This document shows, one piece after another, positions 25,401 to 31,057 of a stretch of 31,057 nt of DNA. The stretch is from Bacteroidota bacterium. GTDB lineage: Bacteria > Bacteroidota > Bacteroidia > Chitinophagales > Chitinophagaceae. The stretch's first letter is position 1; each line of letters starts with the position of its first letter. A program made the translations under genes and the position numbers. The stretch covers positions 1 to 31,057 of the forward strand of contig JAEZAM010000024.1 of NCBI GenBank assembly GCA_023430465.1, written 5' to 3'. The notes under the pieces are model-generated. The model was given only the letters and a program-made list of their open reading frames with translations, was not told the origin of the DNA and did not search any database.

Positions 25401-27855
25401 GGCTGCCGAGCATGTACCAAATGCCTATATCACCGCAACGCTGATCAAGCCTCATGATGTCTCCGATATTCCCCTCACCGTAGCACATGGATTTAAAAAT
25501 GTGACGGTAGAGGAAAAGAACAGGAAAATGGGCGTACAGATCCAGGCACCGAAGACGGTGAGATCACGTACTAAGCAAAAGATCAGGGTCAAGGCCTCGC
25601 CGGGTTCATATGTAACGCTTGCTGCTGTTGATAATGGTGTTCTCCAGATCACTGATTTCAAAACACCTGATCCATACAACTATTTTTATCAGAAGAAAGC
25701 CCTCCAGGTAACGCCCTATGATCTGTATCCGTTACTGTTTGCCGAAGTAAGAGCACGACTCAGCAGCACGGGTGGGGACGGTGAGCTGGATATGGATAAA
25801 CGCGTGAACCCAATGCCTGCAAAGCGGGTCAAAGTAGTAAGCTATTGGAGTGGTATCCGAAAGGCGAACGGAAGCGGAGATGCCGAGTTTGAGTTTGAAG
25901 TGCCGCAGTTCAGTGGTGAGGTTCGCCTGATGGCCGTAGCGTATAAGGGCGCTGCATTTGGAATGGCGGAAAATGCCATGACCGTTGCCGACCCGATCGT
26001 GATCAGCAGTGCGTTGCCACGGTTCCTGAGCCCCGGCGATACGGTCATGGTGCCGGTTACGCTGAGCAATACAACGGCGAATGCCGGAAATGTAACTGCG
26101 ACCATCGTGACGGAAGGTGCACTGAAGTCGACAGGTGCGGTTTCGCAGTCCATCAACATCGCAGGTAAATCAGAGGGCCGCGCGGTCTTCAATATCGCGG
26201 CGGCTTCTGTGATCGGAACCGGTAAGGTGCGGATACAGGTGAGTGGACTCGGAGAGAAATTTGAAGAAGTTACTGAGCTCTCCGTACGCCCGGCATCCAC
26301 TCTCCAGAAGCGCACGGGAGGGGGATCGGTAAACGGTGGTGCCAACCAGAAAATAACAATAGGCGTGGCGGACTTCATGCCGGGCTCAGTGAATTATAAA
26401 CTGGTGGTCAGCCGCTCACCTGTTATCGAAATTGCGCACCACCTCAAATACCTCGTGCAGTATCCTTATGGCTGTACTGAGCAGACGATATCGGCTGCTT
26501 TCCCTCAACTTTATTTTGGTGATATGGCAGACCTGCTCGCGGATGATGAATCCGGGCAGAAGAAGGCGAATGCCAATACCAATATTCTTGAAGCGATCCG
26601 CAAGATAAAAATGAGACAACTGTATACCGGCGCTGTGACCTTGTGGGATGGCGAAGGCAGAGAGGACTGGTGGACAACGGTGTATGCTGCACATTTCCTG
26701 CTCGAAGCCCGCAAAGCCGGCTTTGATGTAGACAACAGCCTGTTGGAGACGATGCTGAACTACCTCAGTGGTAAACTGAGAAGCAGGGAGACGATCAGTT
26801 ATTATTACAATCGTGATCAGAATCGGAAGATCGCACCGAAGGAGGTAGCCTATAGCCTTTATGTGCTGGCGCTTGCAGGTCGCACCAATGTGCCTGCCAT
26901 GAATTATTACAAAGCAAATCCGCAGATATTGGCGCTTGACAGCCGATACCTTTTATCAGCAGCGTATGCCGTCGCCGGGGATAAGAAATCATATGCTGCA
27001 TTGTTGCCAGGCGCATTTGCCGGTGAGGAGTCGGTAAGGCAAACCGGCGGCAGCTACTACTCTGTAACCAGGGATGAAGCGATTGCATTGAATGCCCTGA
27101 TAGATGTGGATCCGGGGAACAAGCAGGTACCGGTGATGGCCGGACATCTTTCATCACGACTGAAAGGAAATGACTGGTTCAATACGCAGGAGCGGGCATT
27201 CGCCTTCCTGGCACTGGGCAAACTAAGCCGCGCAGCAAATGCATCAACGGTCACTGCAGAGATTCGCAGCAAGGGTAAAACGATTGCGAAGATTGATGGT
27301 GGCATCTGGAAGGCAGATGCGAAGGCACTTGGTGGCACAGATATCGAAATAGTAACGAAGGGTAGCGGCCGCCTCTATTACTCATGGGAGGCAGAAGGTA
27401 TCAGCAGTACCGGTGCATATACAGAAGAAGACAATTTTTTACGCGTTCGGCGTAAGTTCTATGATCGTTTTGGTACTCCCATCACGGGCAATACCTTCCG
27501 GCAGAACGACCTCGTGATTATCGGGGTCACGCTGGAGAAAGCTTATTCCGGATCGATCGAGAACGTGGTGATCACAGACTTGCTGCCTGCCGGTTTTGAG
27601 ATCGAAAACCCCCGGACAAAAGAAATACCCGGAATGGACTGGATAAAGGATGGAGCGACGCCGGTGGCACTCGACGTAAGAGACGACCGGATCCATTTCT
27701 TCGTGGATGCATACAGCAATAAACAAACATATTACTATGCAGTGAGGGCAGTATCGCCGGGGCAATACAGGTTAGGGCCTGTGAGCGCGGATGCGATGTA
27801 TAATGCAGAATATCATTCGTATCATGGGGCTGGTTCGGTGAGGATTACACCTTAA
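22438..27855 (+). CDS. Bacterial alpha-2-macroglobulin lipoprotein (YfaS-like)
   Basis: At 1805 residues this is the largest gene here. It has a lipoprotein signal (MRIKLSAATMIIVAIFLLAC; C20), so it should sit in the periplasm on a membrane anchor. Then come serial macroglobulin domains (for example VYAERDIYRPGEKVNFSVVVRD), the A2M domain (RVKVVSYWSGIRKANGSGDAEFEFEVPQFSGEVRLMAVAY) and the thioester site YGCTEQT (C1346, Q1349). A helical thioester domain and a C-terminal receptor-binding-like domain follow. Proteins of this family trap attacking proteases: bait cleavage exposes the Cys-Gln thioester, which then bonds the protease. The intact CxEQ places it with the thioester-bearing class. A Tyr/Gly/Asp-rich stretch (about residues 394-412) is a possible flexible segment. 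Its pairing with PBP1C suggests protection of the envelope when peptidoglycan or outer membrane is breached. Confidence 0.93.
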   Translation: MRIKLSAATMIIVAIFLLACNRNSVSLSFTNAKDEVPALGNLVFRFSQSLVPDSVLNAWDSSDYVSFEPAIPGRFRWESPDQLVFSPAQPLDPATNYTANIRKEVLRFSKYDNVKDADKIKFHTPDLTLDNAQVVWVGESSTTAAPQLVLAFNYKVSPADLKDKLVVEVDGRKTDFNIITASPETKMAIRINGVKTEDRNFDTKVTIAKGLKPAVGANSTAEAITSSFTIPSPFTLLIQEVEADHDGTEGTVRITTSQQVTADGLKSFISLTPDVAYTTEITETGFNIRSDKFTVENSYAFTLRKGLRGKIGGVLKEEYAGNFAFGALEANINFTNSKGVYLSRKGGKNLEVQITNVPKVKLVISKIYESNLLMAGRYGYSPRETQPSRASYSDEGDGYYYDEYGSGDAMLGDVIFEKEIDTRSLPKSAGGRLLNLGQFEDRLQDFKGIYHVMLRSTEDYWIKDSRFISLSDLGLIAKEGQEKIYVFTNSIKTAKSVPEVTVAVYAANNQLIGTGTTNADGVAEIAWDRKDFAGFRPAMIIAKSADDFNYLPFNNTRINTSRFDVGGKRTNASGLDAFVYAERDIYRPGEKVNFSVVVRDRVWKTPGEIPLKLKFILPNGKELTSLRKTLNEEGAVEGSIDLATSAITGGYTLEVYSSNDILLASKNFSIEEFVPDRIRVAAKLDKTGVTPGDKAILSINAVNFFGPPASSRKYETEIQVRQKYFNPEKFADYDFTLANQNSFFDKIVREGKTDESGNATETYEVPATYANMGALQANFYTTVFDETGRPVSRAASADIYTQDVFFGVKRDWFYYYPLNQPVKFSLAAANKDGNAVQSTARVVVIKHEYRTVLSRSGSYFRYESQKEDKVMSESNITVGNNTIYNFIPRSPGDYELRVYRPGAGNYVSKGFYSYGSWGGNNNNSFEVSNEGNIEIEIDKKSYMTGEKVKALFKTPFSGRMLVTMETDHVISHQYVDVAARTAEVDLKLAAEHVPNAYITATLIKPHDVSDIPLTVAHGFKNVTVEEKNRKMGVQIQAPKTVRSRTKQKIRVKASPGSYVTLAAVDNGVLQITDFKTPDPYNYFYQKKALQVTPYDLYPLLFAEVRARLSSTGGDGELDMDKRVNPMPAKRVKVVSYWSGIRKANGSGDAEFEFEVPQFSGEVRLMAVAYKGAAFGMAENAMTVADPIVISSALPRFLSPGDTVMVPVTLSNTTANAGNVTATIVTEGALKSTGAVSQSINIAGKSEGRAVFNIAAASVIGTGKVRIQVSGLGEKFEEVTELSVRPASTLQKRTGGGSVNGGANQKITIGVADFMPGSVNYKLVVSRSPVIEIAHHLKYLVQYPYGCTEQTISAAFPQLYFGDMADLLADDESGQKKANANTNILEAIRKIKMRQLYTGAVTLWDGEGREDWWTTVYAAHFLLEARKAGFDVDNSLLETMLNYLSGKLRSRETISYYYNRDQNRKIAPKEVAYSLYVLALAGRTNVPAMNYYKANPQILALDSRYLLSAAYAVAGDKKSYAALLPGAFAGEESVRQTGGSYYSVTRDEAIALNALIDVDPGNKQVPVMAGHLSSRLKGNDWFNTQERAFAFLALGKLSRAANASTVTAEIRSKGKTIAKIDGGIWKADAKALGGTDIEIVTKGSGRLYYSWEAEGISSTGAYTEEDNFLRVRRKFYDRFGTPITGNTFRQNDLVIIGVTLEKAYSGSIENVVITDLLPAGFEIENPRTKEIPGMDWIKDGATPVALDVRDDRIHFFVDAYSNKQTYYYAVRAVSPGQYRLGPVSADAMYNAEYHSYHGAGSVRITP

Positions 27856-27860
27856 TTTCT

Positions 27861-27916
27861 CGCAAAGGCGCAAAGTTTCTTTGCGTCTTTGCTCTCTTTG
27901 CTCCTTTGCGTGAAAC
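27861..27916. repeat. CTTTGC octamer repeat (family D) with a 14-bp hairpin
   Basis: GCAAAGGCGCAAAG (27862-27875) and CTTTGCGTCTTTGC (27879-27892) form a stem of 14 pairs with one G-T wobble and a TTT loop. The right arm continues as CTTTGCNY octamers to GTGAAAC at 27916, nearly identical to 18457-18494. It lies between convergent genes and abuts the TAA of the stress protein gene (27917-27919). It may help end transcription, although no T-tract follows on either strand. Confidence 0.75.
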
Positions 27917-28705
27917 TTACTCTGACTTATTTACGGTCAGAACCGGAATTTTCGAGCCATACGGAAGCAGGTTGTTCGTGATCCTGTTCCACAAGCCTGG
28001 CAGCCGGAATTCCTTCACGGGATTCACCATGATCAGATCGGCATTTATCTTTTTCGAAAATTCCAACGTGCTTTTAGCGAGGTTCTGCCCTTCCAGCAGG
28101 ATGCATTGTACAGGGATGGTGGAAATGCTTTGTACGATCTCCAGCGTGCTGTCGAGTATCGTCTTCTCGCCGTCCGCTGAACGACGGAGGGAAACAAAAT
28201 ATACTGTGGAGCGAAACGCCCGGCCCAGCAAAGCTGCCAGCCTGATCTGCCGCATGGGGACTTCTCCGCTGACAGGCAGAACTATCTTTTTAAAATGACA
28301 AACAAGCCCCGTGGATCTTACACCCAGCACAGGAATATTTGTTTTCCTGGCCAGCCTGCTGATAGAAATGCCGGACAGCACGCGGTGGAAGAGGTTAAAT
28401 TTCGATAATCCTGTTATCAGCAAATCCATATCATACCGGGTGATGTAGTTCGCCAGTTCCCGCATTTTATTTCCGTTGATCACACTGATCTCCAGGACGC
28501 CCTCACCGCAGATCTGGCTGGCATATTGTGATTTCAGCAGCTCCAGTTTTTTCAGCGCCTGGGCGGCATTATCGCTGTGGCAGACATGCACCAGGTGCAC
28601 ATTGCAGTGGAAATTATTGCAGAGGTCGATCGCTTTTGCTACCGCCCAACGCGTCCGCGGGCTGAAGTCGACCGGTACGAGGATGTTATAAAGCTTGTTT
28701 GGCAT
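27917..28705 (-). CDS. Universal stress protein, tandem UspA domains
   Basis: A 262-residue protein with two UspA-like halves. The first (about 5-130) begins YNILVPVDFSPRTRWAVAKAIDL and includes DLLITGLSK; the second (about 140-255) begins FKKIVLPVSGEVPMRQIRLAALLGRAF and ends SKIPVLTVNK. Neither half shows a complete G-2x-G-9x-G(S/T) ATP-binding motif that I can recognise, so it may be of the non-ATP-binding type. USPs are cytosolic proteins induced by starvation and other stress. ATG 28705 is preferred to a TTG six bases upstream. It lies 18 bp after the glycosyltransferase-phosphatase gene, so the two are probably cotranscribed. Confidence 0.85.
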   Translation of the reverse strand: MPNKLYNILVPVDFSPRTRWAVAKAIDLCNNFHCNVHLVHVCHSDNAAQALKKLELLKSQYASQICGEGVLEISVINGNKMRELANYITRYDMDLLITGLSKFNLFHRVLSGISISRLARKTNIPVLGVRSTGLVCHFKKIVLPVSGEVPMRQIRLAALLGRAFRSTVYFVSLRRSADGEKTILDSTLEIVQSISTIPVQCILLEGQNLAKSTLEFSKKINADLIMVNPVKEFRLPGLWNRITNNLLPYGSKIPVLTVNKSE

Positions 28706-28723
28706 AGACAATAGTTTTATGGT

Positions 28724-30100
28724 TTAAGCCATAGCAAACAATGGTTCAAAATCACGCGTCTTGATCCGGCTGTCAGCGATCTGATCCAGCAGTTCGTCGC
28801 TGCTGCAGAAGGAAACTCCCTTACCGGCGTAGGCAATGATGCAACGGTCATCCTTGCTATCACCAACAGCTATGCAGTTTTTCATGCGCACGTTATATTT
28901 TTCGCAGACATGTTGCATTGCATTTGTCTTACAGAAAGAATGACCACAAACGCTTTCTGGTGAGCCAAAGAAATAAGATGGCAGACTGACCTCACCCGTT
29001 GCTTTGCCTTCAATGAATTCCAATTGATGGGATACGGAAAAGTCGGCACCGATCTGTTGTTTCACATAGTTGGTGATGATCGTGTAGCTGTGACTGATTA
29101 TGCCAACCAGATAACCTTTCTCTTTATAATATGCCACTACCTCGCGAATGTTATCTGCCATGTCCATCCTTCTGATCACACCAAGCAGTTCATCCATGGT
29201 GCGGCCGCGAAGGAGCAGGCCGATGCGTTTGGTGAGGATAATCGGATCTTTTTCCGCAAAACGAAGTTCTTCCAGCTTTGCCCGAAACCCGAATGCATCA
29301 GCACATTCATTGATGAACCGGCTTTTGAGTATGGTATCATCCATGTCCAGCACGATCATCTTGTGATACACGGACAGGTTTTCGCGGAGCACGGCGGTCA
29401 TCTCACGCTGTATTGCTGCAAGTGAATTCGCGCTTTCCTGGTTGAGTTCATTGTTATGTTGCCGTTGTGCACGGTTGATGATGGCGCGTGATACTTCACG
29501 GCTCATTTTGCCCAGTGCTTCCCAGGGTTTGCTTTTATTCTCTATGTAACCAATATTTACTTCGGTAACGCGTGCCTGCATCAGGTACATGTCGATCAGG
29601 ATGCCGATATCAACACCATAGTCATTAAAGAAATCAATTTTCCTGAGATAGCTTTTTTTCCCGGCGATCATACCGCTCAAGGGCTGGCTGAAATGTGTGA
29701 GACCGGGAAAAAGGATAGCGAGTAGCGGTTTGGCGACAAGTTCCGTAACGCGGCCGGCGTTACGGGCAAATGCTCCTTTGACGAAGTCAGCCGTGTCTTG
29801 CAGGAGTGGAGCAGCCAGGTTTTCGATCGTCCTTGCGGGATAGGGATTGATATCTGCGTCGAGGAAGAGGATGAATTCATTCGTTGCTGCATCAATGCCT
29901 TCTTTCATCGAAATGCCTTTACCGCGGGCGGCACTGATGATCACATGTGCGCCTGCTTCTTTTGCGATGGCGGCTGTATCGTCTTCGGAGTTGTCGTCCA
30001 CAACAATCACTTGAGAAACGTCCGGTACAGCAAAGCAAAATTTGATAACGTGGCGTATGGTCGATGATTCGTTCAGCGCAGGGATGATGACGGTGAGCAT
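28724..30100 (-). CDS. Fusion of GpgS-like glycosyltransferase and HAD phosphatase
   Basis: A 458-residue cytosolic fusion. Residues 1-210 are a GT-A fold transferase: VIIPALNESSTI, VVDDNSEDDT, the metal-binding DAD (81-83), and AGRVTELVAKPLLA, SQPLSGMIAG, YGVDIGILIDMYL and WEALGKMSREV. These blocks resemble glucosyl-3-phosphoglycerate synthase (GT81). Residues 248-440 are a SerB-like HAD phosphatase: DMDDT (nucleophile D252, D254), motif II IISHS (S336), K391 and GDSKDD (413-418). Together they could make a phosphorylated glyceryl glycoside and then dephosphorylate it to glucosylglycerate or a similar compatible solute. A generic GT2 acting on another acceptor is the main alternative. A USP gene follows 18 bp downstream. 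Confidence 0.82.
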   Translation of the reverse strand: MLTVIIPALNESSTIRHVIKFCFAVPDVSQVIVVDDNSEDDTAAIAKEAGAHVIISAARGKGISMKEGIDAATNEFILFLDADINPYPARTIENLAAPLLQDTADFVKGAFARNAGRVTELVAKPLLAILFPGLTHFSQPLSGMIAGKKSYLRKIDFFNDYGVDIGILIDMYLMQARVTEVNIGYIENKSKPWEALGKMSREVSRAIINRAQRQHNNELNQESANSLAAIQREMTAVLRENLSVYHKMIVLDMDDTILKSRFINECADAFGFRAKLEELRFAEKDPIILTKRIGLLLRGRTMDELLGVIRRMDMADNIREVVAYYKEKGYLVGIISHSYTIITNYVKQQIGADFSVSHQLEFIEGKATGEVSLPSYFFGSPESVCGHSFCKTNAMQHVCEKYNVRMKNCIAVGDSKDDRCIIAYAGKGVSFCSSDELLDQIADSRIKTRDFEPLFAMA

Positions 30101-30127
30101 GGTTTTCCTTTTTGGTGAAGATGCAGC

Positions 30128-30142
30128 GGGTGATGTTCACCC
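30128..30142. promoter_or_regulatory. Inverted repeat GGGTGA-TGT-TCACCC upstream of GT-HAD/USP
   Basis: A perfect 6-bp inverted repeat with a 3-bp spacer, 28 bp before the ATG at 30100. It could be an operator for the two-gene stress unit or a leader hairpin. The symmetry is seen directly; the role is a guess. Confidence 0.3.
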
Positions 30143-30304
30143 TGGGTTTGGTTGATCCCTGTATTAAAAGCCATTAAAGCAGGTCAAACATCGGGCCTGA
30201 ATGCATTTCGCTGCATCGTAAAATTACGGACGCGATCAAGATAACTTTTCCGCCGGAGCTGCAAGGAAAAGCAGGATTAGAAAAATATTAAATCTGCGAC
30301 TGGA

Positions 30305-30346
30305 AACTCAAAACTCAAAAGTTAAAAATCAAAAGTGAAAAGTAAA
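30305..30346 (+). repeat. AT-rich heptamer array (family G)
   Basis: Six consecutive 7-bp units: AACTCAA, AACTCAA, AAGTTAA, AAATCAA, AAGTGAA, AAGTAAA. The sequence is unrelated to families A and B but has the same period. Confidence 0.75.
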
Positions 30347-30381
30347 CGACTTGTCCTTGACCCACTGCTCTGCATAGGCGC

Positions 30382-30402
30382 CCTCCACACTCCACACTCA
30401 AT
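30382..30402 (-). repeat. Family B heptamer fragment
   Basis: CCTCCAC, ACTCCAC and ACTCAAT follow in 7-bp register, matching the right arm of the array at 723-771. The last unit runs into the T-tract side of the RRM terminator. Confidence 0.65.
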
Positions 30403-30430
30403 AAAAAAAGTCTCCCAGATGGAAGACTTT
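30400..30430 (-). terminator. Rho-independent terminator of the RRM gene
   Basis: On the minus strand AAAGTCTTCC, loop ATCT, GGGAGACTTT form a 10-bp stem with one G-U pair, followed directly by a run of seven Ts and ATT. It lies 22 bp after the stop codon of the RRM gene at 30453. Confidence 0.85.
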
Positions 30431-30452
30431 CATTGATGAATATTATTGACAA

Positions 30453-30854
30453 TTAATAATCGTTACCATATCCACCGCGGTCACGGTATCCACCGCCGCC
30501 GCCTTTGTTGTAACCGCCGCCGCCGTTGCCGCCTTTTTTGAAGCCGCCGCCGCCGCCACCGTTACCAAAGCTTCTTTTTTTGAAGCCACCGCCTCCAGCG
30601 CCACCACCTTCAGGTTTTGGACGGCTTTCGTTTACGACGATGTTACGGCCGTCAACTTCGGTGCCATTGAGGGCATTGATTGCTGCCTGTGCTTCTTCGT
30701 CGTTTGCCATTTCCACAAAACCAAAGCCTTTGCTGCGGTTAGTGAATTTGTCTGTAACGATTTTAGCCGATACAACCTCGCCATGAGAAGCGAAGAGATT
30801 GGTGAGATCCTGGTCTTTCAGGTTCCAACTGAGGTTTCCTACGTAAATGTTCAT
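30453..30854 (-). CDS. Glycine-rich RRM RNA-binding protein
   Basis: A 133-residue protein with one RNA-recognition motif (residues 1-79): RNP2 IYVGNL (3-8) and RNP1 KGFGFVEM (43-50). A Gly-rich tail (about 83-133) contains GGGGFKK, GGGGYNK and RDRGGYGNDY, like plant and cyanobacterial cold-induced RRM proteins. It should bind single-stranded RNA and may act as an RNA chaperone in the cold, a role often taken by CspA in other bacteria. The tail is encoded by GGC/GGT runs that could change length. The gene is monocistronic, with a strong terminator and a leader of about 100 nt. Confidence 0.93.
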   Translation of the reverse strand: MNIYVGNLSWNLKDQDLTNLFASHGEVVSAKIVTDKFTNRSKGFGFVEMANDEEAQAAINALNGTEVDGRNIVVNESRPKPEGGGAGGGGFKKRSFGNGGGGGGFKKGGNGGGGYNKGGGGGYRDRGGYGNDY

Positions 30855-30967
30855 TTTGAGAAATTTTAAAAAATAAAAGTGCTAACAGTTGACAGTAACC
30901 AGCGAACATTTAACGGTTTTTCGAAACGTTCCAGGACTTGTAACACTGTAAAGAACACCAAAACAAT

Positions 30968-31011
30968 ACGAAAATATAGCTTTTTTTTTGACAACAGCCC
31001 GGTTCTGTCAA
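30968..31011 (-). promoter_or_regulatory. Candidate RRM gene promoter with TTGACA/TGTCAA inverted repeat
   Basis: On the minus strand TATATTTTCG (30978-30969) resembles the -7 box and is preceded by an A-tract. Just upstream TTGACA and TGTCAA form an inverted repeat with a 12-bp spacer (30988-30993 and 31006-31011). A further TTGACA is found in the leader at 30889-30894. The leader of about 100 nt also has an imperfect AACGGTTT..GAAACGTT inverted repeat, suggesting post-transcriptional control. Confidence 0.4.
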
Positions 31012-31057
31012 ATGTACCTGGTCAGTTTTTTAAGCTATTTCGGGCAAAAACACGTGA

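Larger units (their letters stand above)
30101..30452. other. 352-bp intergenic region: upstream of the GT-HAD gene, repeats, RRM terminator
   Basis: No gene is seen. From left to right it holds an inverted repeat near the GT-HAD start (30128-30142) and a second small one, ATGCA/TGCAT (30201-30216). An AT-rich heptamer array (30305-30346), a short family B fragment (30382-30402), and the terminator of the RRM gene (30400-30430) follow. Confidence 0.7.

Noticed and set aside
25842..26378. 178-codon minus-strand frame within the alpha-2-macroglobulin gene
   Set aside because: Shadow of a continuous 1805-residue frame; low-complexity Ala, Pro, Thr and Ser composition.
30453..30600. CCGCCGCCG runs as a separate microsatellite
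   Set aside because: They encode the Gly-rich tail of the RRM protein in frame and are expected for this family.
1..31057. tRNA, rRNA or riboswitch
   Set aside because: No cloverleaf, rRNA-like segment or known riboswitch core was recognised in the intergenic regions by eye.

Overview
The window looks like a chromosomal segment of a member of the Bacteroidota, most likely family Chitinophagaceae. The support is gene content typical of that phylum (DUF5916 outer-membrane protein, GIN-domain lipoprotein, the four-gene ligase-associated DNA repair cassette, glycine-rich RRM protein, surE next to lpxB), a TAnnTTTG-type promoter box, and intergenic gaps filled with short degenerate tandem repeats. 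I see no rRNA, tRNA, CRISPR array, transposase or phage gene.

Layout. 1-342: CTGGATG-type heptamer array and other non-coding DNA. 343-588: small two-helix membrane protein, followed by a head-to-head GTGCGGA heptamer array. 795-2853: an orphan ABC ATPase and a secreted formylglycine-generating-enzyme homologue that keeps both active-site cysteines. 2861-2958: hexamer array and palindrome. 2992-5446: lpxB converging on a three-gene block (surE, a three-helix membrane protein and a 53-residue membrane protein at 4100-4261). 5558-6307: an XRE/S24 LexA-like repressor with a direct-repeat candidate operator. 6404-8857: DUF5916 protein. 8858-14729 (minus): exonuclease, ATP-dependent DNA ligase, DEXH helicase and PdeM phosphoesterase, tightly packed. 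14789-17531 (minus): guaA and a periplasmic binding protein. 17667-19863: GIN-domain lipoprotein and a Tat-exported FAD amine oxidase, separated by a repeat cluster. 19864-27855: penicillin-binding protein 1C divergent from a giant alpha-2-macroglobulin lipoprotein with an intact thioester motif. 27917-30100 (minus): a glycosyltransferase-HAD phosphatase fusion and a tandem universal stress protein. 30453-30854 (minus): RRM RNA-binding protein with its own terminator.

How genes work together. Three functional groups stand out: DNA end-repair (cassette 8858-14729, possibly with the self-cleavable-type repressor at 5558), envelope assembly and defence (lpxB, pbpC, alpha-2-macroglobulin, DUF5916), and a probable stress/compatible-solute pair (28705-30100). 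The fusion protein's first half resembles glucosyl-3-phosphoglycerate synthase and its second half is a phosphatase, so one polypeptide could make a glyceryl glycoside in two steps.

The most unusual non-genic signal is a set of sequence-unrelated degenerate tandem repeats with a shared 7-bp period (CTGGATG, GTGCGGA and AACTCAA types), plus hexamer and octamer arrays. They sit in gaps between genes and in two places extend reading frames. All product names rest on motif recognition by eye; no database search was run.
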